Positions 1 through 6,555 of a DNA stretch of 7,035 bases are shown here, piece after piece. Source of the DNA: Legionellales bacterium UBA4759 (GTDB lineage Bacteria; Pseudomonadota; Gammaproteobacteria; Legionellales; Legionellaceae); NCBI GenBank assembly GCA_002403515.1, contig DHHZ01000088.1:1-7035 (forward strand). The letters run 5' to 3'. The notes beneath the pieces are model-generated. The model made no database searches. It was not told the DNA's origin and worked only from the letters and a program-made list of their open reading frames with translations. Positions within the stretch are counted from its first letter, which is position 1, and every line of letters begins with the position of its first letter. Made by a program: the position numbers and the translations under genes.

Positions 1-3
1 GAT

Positions 4-733
4 CTAGTAAACCACATCACCAGAAGTGAATCGACCTGCATTGAAATAACGGTAACCCACATCAAAACTAAAGCGGTCAGTCACTTGCCAATCTAAACCT
101 GCATTCAATTGCCATGCAAATGATGCAATCATTGTGTCTTGTAAAACACTAGTAACGTAATTACCTTCATCTGAAATAGCATGGAAATTTGAAACAGTGT
201 TGTAAGAAACCCCAATTCCGCCACCGATAATTGGTTGAATATAACCGTAAGGTCCCATGTCTCTTACCAATCTATTGGCTAATTCTGGATGAGTATCTTC
301 TAAACCTTTGGCGTATAATGTACCACTAAACATTAAAGAATTGCTGGTTAGATTAAAATAACGAGTATTGGGTCCTAAAGGATTAGCAACCCCAGTAACC
401 AGATACGTTAAATGTTTATTGTAGTGATATTGCCCACGGAGCATAGCTTGCATCAACTTTTAATAAAGGACTCACCGTATATCCAAGACCTGCCATATAA
501 ATTGGCACTGTTCCTAAAGAACTATTATAAGTTGTGGTGGGAACATTCCAACGGTTATATTGTGGTTGGTAGTCTATTTTGGCGGTATTTGAAAAGCTTG
601 CGCCTGTGCCAAATTCAACAAACCATGGCATACAAGAAGCATCCGGACAAGTTTTAACTTCTCCCATAGTTCCAGCAAAAGCAGTGCCGACTAAACTCGA
701 CAAACACAACATCGCAGCAACATTTTTTTTCAT
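4..733 (-). pseudogene. Outer-membrane beta-barrel protein, frameshifted tandem copy
   Basis: This is a second copy of the intact gene at 968-1804. It starts with the same signal peptide (ATG at 733-731) and ribosome-binding site (AAAGGA, 5 bases before the ATG). Residues 1-97 match the intact copy except Leu for Ile at residue 83. After the Ala codon at 442-440 the reading frame shifts. Aligned with the intact copy, two bases of the following Phe codon are missing, so the frame reads Pro-Trp-Ala and stops at 416. The rest of the protein continues in another frame (438 down to 4), from Arg-Gly-Gln-Tyr to a TAG at 4-6. Similarity ends at the Gly-Asp before Val-Val-Tyr-stop, so about 38 C-terminal residues of the intact copy, including the terminal Phe, are absent. 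Because the window ends here, I cannot tell whether the missing end lies outside in another frame. A sequencing error at 439 would also explain the frameshift, but not the early stop. Confidence 0.8.
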
Positions 734-766
734 AGCATTCCTTTGTTATCATTATTTTAACAAAAA

Positions 767-795
767 AAACTATCAGCATAAACTCTGACTGTCAA
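767..795 (-). promoter_or_regulatory. Sigma-70 type promoter of the broken outer-membrane protein copy
   Basis: On the minus strand, a perfect -35 box TTGACA (795-790) is followed by a 17-base spacer and a weak -10 box TAGTTT (772-767). The start codon lies 33 bases downstream of the -10 box. The same boxes and spacing are kept in front of the intact copy at 1840-1868, which supports the call. Confidence 0.6.
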
Positions 796-881
796 GCCTG
801 ATTAGATTTTGCAATTGGATTTCCTATGCCCCATAGCAAAAAAGACTCTGCAATGGATGTGCATCAATTTTTTTTAATATC

Positions 882-911
882 AAAAAAATATGCCCATTAG
901 AAAATGGGCAT
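882..911 (-). terminator. Rho-independent terminator of the intact outer-membrane protein gene
   Basis: A perfect 9-base-pair stem (ATGCCCATT, 890-898, with AATGGGCAT, 903-911) has a 4-base loop. On the minus strand it is followed by a run of seven T (888-882). It lies 57 bases after the stop codon at 968-970 and before the promoter of the next copy, so each copy is probably its own transcription unit. Confidence 0.85.
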
Positions 912-929
912 TATAAATGCATTTTATAA

Positions 930-948
930 TATACTGGTGTGGAGTATA
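930..948. repeat. Small inverted repeat in the 3' untranslated region
   Basis: TATACT (930-935) and AGTATA (943-948) form a 6-base-pair stem with a 7-base loop, between the stop codon of the intact outer-membrane protein gene and its terminator. It may simply stabilise the end of the mRNA. No T-run follows, so it is not a terminator by itself. Confidence 0.35.
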
Positions 949-967
949 CCCTACATTTTAAAAATAC

Positions 968-1804
968 TTAGAAAGCAACTTTAGCTGTGAAATAGATTTC
1001 ATTCGCTGATAAAGTCGCATTCCAATTTGGAGTCCAATTAGGAGTCATAAATGTGCCTGAAATGCTGGTATGAGTTACTCTAGCATCCCCAGAATTGAAT
1101 CGACCTGCATTGAAATATCGATAGCCGACATCAAAACTAAAGCGGTCAGTGACTTGCCAATCTAAACCTGCATTCAATTGCCATGCAAATGATGCAATCA
1201 TGGTATCTTGTAAAACGCTATTCACATACGCACCATCATCAGAAATACCATGGAAATTTGTAACAGTGTTGTAAGAAACCCCGATACCACCACCGATAAT
1301 CGGTTGAATATAACCGTAAGATCCCATATCTCTTACCAATCTATTGGCTAATTCTGGATGAGTATCTTCTAAACCTTTGGCGTATAATGTACCACTAAAC
1401 AATAAAGAATTGCTGGTTAAATTAAAATACCGGCTACCTGGGCCTTGTGGGTTAGCACTACCAGTGTTGATATATTCAAAATGATTATTATAAATATATT
1501 TACCTCTGAAAGCATAACTTGCATCAACTTTTAATAAAGGACTCACCGTATATCCAATACCTGCCATATAAATTGGCACTGTTCCTAAAGAACTATTATA
1601 AGTTGTGGTGGGAACATTCCAACGGTTGTATTGTGGTTGGTAGTCTATTTTGGCGGTATTTGAAAAGCTTGCGCCTGTGCCAAATTCAACAAACCATGGC
1701 ATACAAGAAGCATCTGGACAAGTTTTAACTTCACCCATAGTTCCAGCAAAAGCAGTGCCGACTAAACTCGACAAACACAACATCGCAGCAACATTTTTTT
1801 TCAT
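968..1804 (-). CDS. Outer-membrane beta-barrel protein, intact copy
   Basis: The 278-residue protein has a clear Sec signal peptide: Lys-Lys at 2-3, a hydrophobic core, and Ala-Phe-Ala before a cut at about Gly21. The mature start Gly-Thr-Met-Gly-Glu-Val resembles Legionella porins and related surface proteins. The remainder has alternating aromatic and polar residues, Gly-rich turns and a C-terminal Phe (Thr-Ala-Lys-Val-Ala-Phe), the usual signal for insertion by the Bam machinery. It is therefore probably a small outer-membrane barrel; whether it is a porin, an adhesin or structural is not visible. Cys29 and Cys34 near the mature N-terminus could form a disulfide. The start is fixed by AAAGGA 5 bases upstream and by the signal peptide. 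It has its own promoter (1840-1868) and terminator (882-911), and is transcribed away from the catabolic genes. A broken tandem copy lies downstream. Confidence 0.88.
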   Translation of the reverse strand: MKKNVAAMLCLSSLVGTAFAGTMGEVKTCPDASCMPWFVEFGTGASFSNTAKIDYQPQYNRWNVPTTTYNSSLGTVPIYMAGIGYTVSPLLKVDASYAFRGKYIYNNHFEYINTGSANPQGPGSRYFNLTSNSLLFSGTLYAKGLEDTHPELANRLVRDMGSYGYIQPIIGGGIGVSYNTVTNFHGISDDGAYVNSVLQDTMIASFAWQLNAGLDWQVTDRFSFDVGYRYFNAGRFNSGDARVTHTSISGTFMTPNWTPNWNATLSANEIYFTAKVAF

Positions 1805-1882
1805 AGCATTCCTTTGTTATCATTATTATTTAACAAAAAAAACTATCAGCATAAACTCTGACTGTCAAGTCTGATTAGATTT
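1070..1882. repeat. Direct repeat, right unit (outer-membrane protein gene and promoter)
   Basis: This is the partner of the repeat at 1-811. The part covering the promoter, leader and first 97 codons differs at only a handful of bases (for example near 1551, 1628, 1714 and 1732). The part coding for residues about 100-125 and 185-210 is clearly more diverged. The C-terminal coding end (968-about 1085) has no partner inside the window. Confidence 0.85.
1840..1868 (-). promoter_or_regulatory. Sigma-70 type promoter of the intact outer-membrane protein gene
   Basis: On the minus strand, TTGACA (1868-1863), a 17-base spacer and TAGTTT (1845-1840) repeat the arrangement seen before the other copy. 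The consensus -35 box with a weak -10 box suggests steady, moderate to strong transcription. An A/T-rich leader of about 35 bases leads to the start codon. Confidence 0.6.
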
Positions 1883-1974
1883 TTATCCAATTAAACATAA
1901 GTTTGTTCATTCCTCACTTCAATCGAGATAACTTAAAATATCCTTCATGGAAATTTTAGCTTTCTTATCTTTAA

Positions 1975-1989
1975 ATAAGGCCTTATAAT
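1975..1989 (+). promoter_or_regulatory. Promoter -10 box with overlapping palindrome, amino acid dehydrogenase operon
   Basis: A perfect TATAAT (1984-1989) lies 33 bases before the ATG at 2023, with no good -35 box at the expected distance (TTTCTT at 1961-1966). The perfect 12-base palindrome ATAAGG/CCTTAT (1975-1986) overlaps the -10 box. A weak -35 plus a palindrome over the -10 fits a regulated promoter, with the palindrome as a possible operator, but such a short palindrome can arise by chance. Confidence 0.45.
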
Positions 1990-2022
1990 TTCAATAATTT
2001 ATGCTTGGGGGTTACTTATACA

Positions 2023-3051
2023 ATGAACAACATTTTTTCTCTTGCCCAACAACACCAATTTGGAAAGATTCATTTTAAACTTTGTCAAAAAACAGGTATG
2101 CGCGCAATTATCGCGATACACAATACCAAACGCGGCCCTGCACTGGGTGGTTGTCGTTTTATAGAATATCACTCTGATGAAAATGCCCTCATTGATGCCC
2201 TTCGACTAGCACAAGGCATGAGCTACAAAGCAGCCATGGCTGATTTACCATTGGGTGGCGGAAAATCTGTCATCATCAAACCTAAAGAACATTTCTCCCG
2301 CCAAGATTATATGCACTCTTTTGGAGAGTTTGTTGAATCTTTACATGGCGAATATATCACTGCATTAGATTCTGGTACTGAATTAAGTGATATGGATATC
2401 ATCGCGGAACAGACCTCTTTTTTAGCCAGCAAAACCAATGACTATGGTGACCCATCCCCCCATACTGTTGAAGGGGTGATCGAGGGCATTAAAGCAGCTT
2501 GCGCATTTCATTTAAATAAAACTGATTTGACTGGTTTAACCATGGCCATTCAAGGTCTTGGTCATGTTGGACATGGTGTGACAGAACAACTTCAGGCACT
2601 GGGTGTGAACTGTATAGTCGCCGATACCAATCCGCTTGCAACACAGTCATTAAACAATGTCACCATTGTGTCAACTCAAGATATTCACAAAGTAGAATGT
2701 GATGTGTTTGTGCCATGCGCATTGGGAGGGATTATCAATCCAGATACCATTCCGGAACTGAAATGTAAAATTATCGCCGGTGCCGCCAACAATCAATTGT
2801 TAGATAATCCTTGTGCTTACGAGTTACATCAAAAAAATATTTTATTTGCGCCTGACTATGTCATTAATGCAGGTGGTTTAATATTTGCTGCTGGTCGTTA
2901 TTTAAAAACACCAGATGAAGAAATCCAAGCACAAATCAAACAAATCTATCATCGATTGATTGATATATTTCAAATATCTCAACAAGATAATATCCCCCCT
3001 TCTATCCTTGTGGATAGAATTGCTAAGGAAAAAATTGGAGAGCCCGTTTGA
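2023..3051 (+). CDS. Leu/Phe/Val dehydrogenase family NAD-dependent amino acid dehydrogenase
   Basis: The enzyme should oxidatively deaminate an amino acid to its 2-oxo acid and ammonia using NAD. Its 342 residues match the usual length. Visible landmarks are the Ala-Leu-Gly-Gly-Cys-Arg motif (40-45), Lys69 and Lys81 at the places of the substrate-binding and catalytic lysines of Bacillus leucine dehydrogenase (68 and 80), Asp116 in Ala-Leu-Asp-Ser-Gly-Thr, the Rossmann loop Gly-Leu-Gly-His-Val-Gly (178-183), Asp201 for the ribose, Pro-Cys-Ala-Leu-Gly-Gly (231-236), Ala-Gly-Ala-Ala-Asn-Asn (252-257) and Asn-Ala-Gly-Gly (282-285). The catalytic set looks complete. I chose ATG 2023 because the alternative TTG at 2005 has no ribosome-binding site and adds six residues not expected in the family; GGGGG at 2007-2011 is a loosely spaced site for the ATG. 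Substrate choice (Leu, Val or Phe) cannot be read from sequence alone; the neighbours suggest aromatic amino acid breakdown. Confidence 0.9.
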   Translation: MNNIFSLAQQHQFGKIHFKLCQKTGMRAIIAIHNTKRGPALGGCRFIEYHSDENALIDALRLAQGMSYKAAMADLPLGGGKSVIIKPKEHFSRQDYMHSFGEFVESLHGEYITALDSGTELSDMDIIAEQTSFLASKTNDYGDPSPHTVEGVIEGIKAACAFHLNKTDLTGLTMAIQGLGHVGHGVTEQLQALGVNCIVADTNPLATQSLNNVTIVSTQDIHKVECDVFVPCALGGIINPDTIPELKCKIIAGAANNQLLDNPCAYELHQKNILFAPDYVINAGGLIFAAGRYLKTPDEEIQAQIKQIYHRLIDIFQISQQDNIPPSILVDRIAKEKIGEPV

Positions 3052-3704
3052 GTCATATGAAATACACTGCTCTAACACCAGAGCTTTACCATTATACGCT
3101 TGAAGTATCTAGTCAAGAATCTGAATCTCTTAGACAGATTCGTGAGCAAAATGATAAGCATCCTCAAATTCGAATGCAAATTGCGCAAGACCAAGCGCAA
3201 TTTTTGCAGTTTCTAATTCGTACAGTACATGCAAAACGAATCTTAGAAATAGGCACATTTTTAGGCTATAGCGCAGCTGCCATGGCCGAAGCACTTCCCA
3301 AACACGGCCAAGTTGTCACTTGTGATATGGATAAGCATGCAAGCCAAATTGCCCAACATCATTGGGACAATTGCGGTTTGACTAACAAAATTGAATTCAA
3401 ACTTGGACCTGCCCTTGAGACCATGCAATCTTTGGTTGATAAAAATGAACTGTTCGATTTTATTTTTATTGATGCGGATAAGCGAAATTACCCCCAATAT
3501 TATCATTTAGCCAAAAAACTCCTCTCACCTGAGGGTATTATTGCAATAGATAATGTCTTTTATCATGGCGAAGTCTGTCAAAAAGAACCATCCAAAAATG
3601 GTCATTGCATTGATGTATTTAACCGATTACTTCTTGAGGATAAAGAAGTTTATATCACCATGGTTCCTATTGCTGATGGGTTAAGCCTGGTTCGAAAAAA
3701 ATAA
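3048..3704 (+). CDS. Metal-dependent class I O-methyltransferase (caffeoyl-CoA OMT-like)
   Basis: The 218-residue S-adenosylmethionine-dependent methyltransferase is of the caffeoyl-CoA/catechol type. The AdoMet-binding motif is Ile-Leu-Glu-Ile-Gly-Thr-Phe-Leu-Gly-Tyr-Ser (65-75), with the acidic strand end Cys-Asp-Met-Asp at 92-95. The metal ligands are Asp142 (in Ile-Asp-Ala-Asp-Lys), Asp168 and Asn169, with the same 26-residue spacing as in plant caffeoyl-CoA enzymes. It should methylate a hydroxyl of a catechol-like compound, but the real substrate is unknown. The TTG start at 3048 overlaps the upstream stop by four bases (TTGA) and has GGAG at 3037-3040, 7 bases before it. ATG 3057 is possible, but its spacing to that site would be 16 bases. 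The overlap implies translational coupling with the dehydrogenase. Confidence 0.87.
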   Translation: MSHMKYTALTPELYHYTLEVSSQESESLRQIREQNDKHPQIRMQIAQDQAQFLQFLIRTVHAKRILEIGTFLGYSAAAMAEALPKHGQVVTCDMDKHASQIAQHHWDNCGLTNKIEFKLGPALETMQSLVDKNELFDFIFIDADKRNYPQYYHLAKKLLSPEGIIAIDNVFYHGEVCQKEPSKNGHCIDVFNRLLLEDKEVYITMVPIADGLSLVRKK

Positions 3705-3717
3705 TTCTTACAAGTCC

Positions 3718-3756
3718 TTGACTTCATGGGTGAACCCCAAAATACTAGATAGTATT
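3718..3756 (+). promoter_or_regulatory. Possible operator or promoter region upstream of hpd
   Basis: The 76-base gap between the methyltransferase and hpd is the largest in the gene cluster. It holds TTGACT (3718-3723), a possible -35 box; a short perfect inverted repeat GGGT-GA-ACCC (3728-3737); and a longer one, AATACTA-GA-TAGTATT (3741-3756). No well-spaced -10 box is obvious (TACTAG at 3743 would need a 19-base spacer). No T-run follows either palindrome, so they are not terminators. I infer a secondary promoter or operator that lets hpd be controlled apart from the two genes before it. Confidence 0.4.
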
Positions 3757-3780
3757 GAATAGTTTTAAAGGACTTAAAAC

Positions 3781-4812
3781 ATGTATACAAAAGAAAACCC
3801 CTGTGCACTAAATGGTTTTGCATTTCTAGAATTTTCAAGCACTCAACCAGAACATGTGCATACGGTTTTTAAACAAATGGGTTTCAGTAAAATTGCCTCC
3901 CACCCAGAACAAGCACTGGATTGTTGGCAACAAAATCAAATACTTTTCATCCATAACCACATTCAAAATTCACAAGCCTCACAGCATGCAAGCCTTCATA
4001 ATTCAGCAGCATGCGCTATGGGCTTTCAAGTTGAGGATGCAGAAAAGTCTTTTAATATTGCCTTGGAACGTGGTGCACAAGAGGCTCAAAGACATCCCAT
4101 TTATAACCTTCGTGCAATCAAAGGAATTGGTGGCAGTGTCATTTATTTTGCCGATAAACTTTTTAGTGCCTATGAACACCATTGGACAATGAACCCAGAT
4201 TCTATACAACAAAACTGTGGCTTAGAATTTATAGATCACCTCACACACAATGTCTATCGTGGTGAATTAAAAAAATGGGCTGACTTTTACCACAAAATCT
4301 TTAACTTCCACCAAATACGACATTTTAATATCACCGGTCAAATGTCAGGATTATACAGTGAGGCGCTCGAGAGTCCTTGTGGAAAAATTAAAATCCCATT
4401 GAACGAATCGAAAGATGAAAAATCACAAATTGAAGAGTTTTTGCATGAGTTCCGTGGGGAAGGTATTCAACACATTGCCCTTCATACTAGCAATATCTAT
4501 AAAACTGTTGCTCAGATGGAGGAAAAAAATATTCATTTCCTCGATACACCCAATACCTACTTTGAAATGATTTCTAAACGATTGCCTTGGCAAAATGAAC
4601 CAATTCATGATCTACAAAAACTTAAAATATTAATCGATGGTGGCCCAACACCAGAGCAAGGTATATTGCTACAAATTTTTACTGAAAATATATTTGGTCC
4701 TGTTTTTTTTGAAATTATTCAAAGAAAAGGTAATCAAGGATTTGGTGAAGGAAACTTTCAGGCCTTATTTGAAGCAATTGAAAGAGATCAAATTAATCGA
4801 GGAGTTTTATGA
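3781..4812 (+). CDS. hpd: 4-hydroxyphenylpyruvate dioxygenase (legiolysin-like)
   Basis: This non-heme Fe(II) enzyme turns 4-hydroxyphenylpyruvate and O2 into homogentisate and CO2 in tyrosine breakdown. The 343 residues contain two VOC-type domains. The three iron ligands are all present: His153 in Ile-Asp-His-Leu-Thr-His-Asn-Val, His231 in Gly-Ile-Gln-His-Ile-Ala, and Glu311 in Gly-Pro-Val-Phe-Phe-Glu. The C-terminal Gly-Phe-Gly-Glu-Gly-Asn-Phe helix region (320-326) and the ending Arg-Asp-Gln-Ile-Asn-Arg-Gly-Val-Leu are typical of active bacterial enzymes. AAAGGA at 3767-3772 lies 8 bases before the ATG. In Legionella the homologue is called legiolysin (lly) and gives pyomelanin pigment through homogentisate; that is family knowledge, not visible here. 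The stop overlaps the next start (ATGA). Confidence 0.97.
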   Translation: MYTKENPCALNGFAFLEFSSTQPEHVHTVFKQMGFSKIASHPEQALDCWQQNQILFIHNHIQNSQASQHASLHNSAACAMGFQVEDAEKSFNIALERGAQEAQRHPIYNLRAIKGIGGSVIYFADKLFSAYEHHWTMNPDSIQQNCGLEFIDHLTHNVYRGELKKWADFYHKIFNFHQIRHFNITGQMSGLYSEALESPCGKIKIPLNESKDEKSQIEEFLHEFRGEGIQHIALHTSNIYKTVAQMEEKNIHFLDTPNTYFEMISKRLPWQNEPIHDLQKLKILIDGGPTPEQGILLQIFTENIFGPVFFEIIQRKGNQGFGEGNFQALFEAIERDQINRGVL

Positions 4813-5795
4813 AATTTGCTAGTAAGAAAAACAACACCTTGGATGGGCAATTATGTCTAGTCAGTAAAGATTTGAAACATTATTTTAGTTTGCAAGATTT
4901 ATGTCCAAATCTGCAATATGCCATTGACCATTGGGAGCAATTTTCTAAAGATTTTCAAAAACTCTATGACCAACTCAATGCAGGGCAACTGAATCATATT
5001 TATCCTTTTAACAGCGCCCTATTTCATGCACCTCTTCCTAGAGCTTATCAATGGGCCGATGGCAGTGCCTATCTCAACCATGTTGAACTGGTTCGCAAAG
5101 CTCGTGGCGCTGAAATGCCCAAAGAGTTTTTGACTGATCCACTCATGTACCAAGGGGGAAGTGATCAATTCATAGGCCCTAATGATCCCATCAGTGTGAC
5201 GAGCGAAGCTTATGGTATTGATTTTGAATCAGAAGTTGCCGTCATTACTAGTCATGTAGCCATGGCCAGTACGCCTGAAGAATGCAAACATAAGATTTTA
5301 TTACTCATGCTAACCAATGATGTCAGTCTCAGAGAGTTGATTCCGCAAGAGCTTGGTAAAGGCTTTGGATTTTTCCACAGTAAACCCGCGAGTAGTTTTT
5401 CACCTGTGGCAGTGACGCCAGATGAGCTCGGCGAGTTTTGGGATGGCGAGAAAGTACATCTGCCATTGTATAGTTACTTAAATCAAGAATTGTTTGGCAA
5501 ACCCAATGCTGGTATTGGTATGCAATTTTCATTTCCACAACTGATTGCCCATGCTGCCAAAACCAGAAATTTAAGTGCTGGTACCATTATTGGTTCTGGA
5601 ACCGTATCAAATCCATCTAAGGAAGTAGGTTCCTCGTGTATCGTCGAAAAACGAATGATTGAAATTATTGAACAAGGCAAAGCCAAAACTCCTTACATGC
5701 ATTTTGGAGATACCATCAGAATCGAAATGTTAAAACCCAACGGTGAAAATATCTTTGGCAGTATTAACCAAAAAGTAGAGGCGTATTGTGGATAA
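4809..5795 (+). CDS. fahA: Fumarylacetoacetase (FAH family, bacterial short type)
   Basis: This enzyme hydrolyses 4-fumarylacetoacetate to fumarate and acetoacetate, the last step of tyrosine breakdown. Its 328 residues match the short bacterial form, shorter than the animal enzyme of about 420. An N-terminal small domain (about 1-75) precedes the FAH fold. Visible landmarks are Pro-Arg-Ala-Tyr-Gln-Trp-Ala-Asp-Gly-Ser (77-86), Asn-His-Val-Glu-Leu-Val-Arg (90-96), the acidic metal ligands Glu140 and Glu142 in Gly-Ile-Asp-Phe-Glu-Ser-Glu, Asp171 in Thr-Asn-Asp-Val-Ser, and Ile-Gly-Ser-Gly-Thr-Val-Ser-Asn (261-268). The ATG overlaps the hpd stop by four bases and has AGGAG at 4800-4804, 4 bases upstream, so translation is probably coupled. 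Some FAH-family members have other substrates; placement between hpd and maiA makes fumarylacetoacetase by far the best reading. Confidence 0.94.
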   Translation: MKFASKKNNTLDGQLCLVSKDLKHYFSLQDLCPNLQYAIDHWEQFSKDFQKLYDQLNAGQLNHIYPFNSALFHAPLPRAYQWADGSAYLNHVELVRKARGAEMPKEFLTDPLMYQGGSDQFIGPNDPISVTSEAYGIDFESEVAVITSHVAMASTPEECKHKILLLMLTNDVSLRELIPQELGKGFGFFHSKPASSFSPVAVTPDELGEFWDGEKVHLPLYSYLNQELFGKPNAGIGMQFSFPQLIAHAAKTRNLSAGTIIGSGTVSNPSKEVGSSCIVEKRMIEIIEQGKAKTPYMHFGDTIRIEMLKPNGENIFGSINQKVEAYCG

Positions 5796-6420
5796 TCAAT
5801 TATACAACTACTACCGCTCCTCCTCGAGTTATCGAGTACGCATTGCATTAAATTTAAAAGATATCTCTTATGAAATGATTCCCATATCATTAATCAACCA
5901 CGAACATAAAACTTCTGAGTACCTGGCAATTAACCCACAGGGTCTTGTGCCGACATGGGTTGATAAAAATATTACACTCACACAATCACTTGCAATTATA
6001 CAATATTTAGATGATATCTTTCCCAAAAATCGTTTAATCCCTGAAGACATTAACCTTAAAGCTCATGCTTGGCAATTTTCATTAATCATTGCATGTGAGA
6101 TGCATCCTTTAAATAATTTATGTGTTAGAGAATATCTCCAAAGAAAGCAATGGACACCCAACGAAGTTCTTGATTGGTATCATAACTGGCTAAAAAATGG
6201 TTTTGATAGCTATGAAGCGCTTTTAAATCAACATCAATTTGGCAAACATTTTACTTTAAATAAAACACTTAGTTTGGCTGATGTCTGTCTTATCCCTCAA
6301 ATTTATAATGCATTACGTTTCGAATTTGATATGAGTCCATATCAAAAAATCATGAATATTTATCAAAATTGTCAGCAAATAGAGGCTTTTAAACAGGCTT
6401 ACCCGACTGAACAGGCTTGA
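5788..6420 (+). CDS. maiA: Maleylacetoacetate isomerase (zeta-class glutathione transferase)
   Basis: This glutathione-dependent enzyme isomerises 4-maleylacetoacetate to 4-fumarylacetoacetate, the substrate of the preceding gene product. The 210 residues have the usual length and two-domain layout. The N-terminal thioredoxin-like half has the active-site stretch Arg-Ser-Ser-Ser-Ser-Tyr-Arg-Val-Arg-Ile-Ala (10-20), Val-Pro at 54-55 and the glutathione-contacting Gln66-Ser67. The helical C-terminal half has Ser-Leu-Ala-Asp-Val-Cys-Leu-Ile-Pro-Gln and a Pro-Thr-Glu-Gln-Ala ending. The Cys of the animal zeta motif (Ser-Ser-Cys) is Ser13 here; I recall bacterial members also lacking it, so this need not mean loss of activity. 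The start is GTG, set by AGAGG at 5777-5781 six bases upstream and an 8-base overlap with the previous gene. A run of T after the stop has no convincing hairpin before it. Confidence 0.95.
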   Translation: MDNQLYNYYRSSSSYRVRIALNLKDISYEMIPISLINHEHKTSEYLAINPQGLVPTWVDKNITLTQSLAIIQYLDDIFPKNRLIPEDINLKAHAWQFSLIIACEMHPLNNLCVREYLQRKQWTPNEVLDWYHNWLKNGFDSYEALLNQHQFGKHFTLNKTLSLADVCLIPQIYNALRFEFDMSPYQKIMNIYQNCQQIEAFKQAYPTEQA

Positions 6421-6457
6421 TTTTTTTTTAAAACCAGTTTAACCTTCCATCTTCACT

Positions 6458-6545
6458 GGAGAGATGGCCGAGCGGTCGAAGGCGCACGCCTGGAAAGTGT
6501 GTATACGGCAACGTATCGAGGGTTCGAATCCCTCTCTCTCCGCCA
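6458..6545 (+). tRNA. tRNA-Ser (anticodon GGA)
   Basis: The 88-base cloverleaf is complete with an encoded CCA. The acceptor stem GGAGAGA (6458-6464) pairs with TCTCTCC (6535-6541), then discriminator G and CCA at 6543-6545. The anticodon stem CACGC/GTGTG carries the loop CTGGAAA with anticodon GGA at 6492-6494, reading UCC and UCU. The long variable arm typical of serine tRNAs has the stem ATACG/CGTAT (6503-6516). The T arm GAGGG/CCCTC carries TTCGAAT. It lies 37 bases after maiA without a clear own promoter, so it may be read through from the operon. Confidence 0.98.
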
Positions 6546-6555
6546 AATTATAAGC

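Larger units (their letters stand above)
1..811. repeat. Direct repeat, left unit (outer-membrane protein gene and promoter)
   Basis: This unit aligns with about 1070-1882 at an offset of 1069 bases left of position 439, 1071 to its right, and 1073 in the promoter region after a small ATT-type length difference. It carries the gene copy plus its leader and promoter. Similarity fades at the left just inside the window edge (around position 23) and at the right just beyond the TTGATTAG-like stretch near 800-811. Confidence 0.85.

Noticed and set aside
439..442. Programmed +1 frameshift rather than mutation in the left outer-membrane protein copy
   Set aside because: No slippery run, rare stop context or internal Shine-Dalgarno element is visible at the site, the intact copy has no such feature, and the C-terminal end is also missing.
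412..788. Plus-strand open frames opposite the outer-membrane protein copy
   Set aside because: They mirror the minus-strand gene, appear again opposite the second copy at 1519-1874, and lack ribosome-binding sites; they are by-products of the duplicated coding sequence.
861..880. Plus-strand terminator-like stretch with eight or more T
   Set aside because: The only hairpin before it (GATG/CATC with a 2-base loop) is too small, and no plus-strand gene ends nearby.
2005..2022. TTG start for the amino acid dehydrogenase
   Set aside because: There is no ribosome-binding site before 2005, and the six extra residues are not expected in the family; the ATG at 2023 gives the usual length and residue numbering.
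6389..6429. Possible terminator at the end of maiA
   Set aside because: A run of T follows the stop, but CAGGCTT occurs twice in the same direction, not inverted, so no stable hairpin precedes the run.
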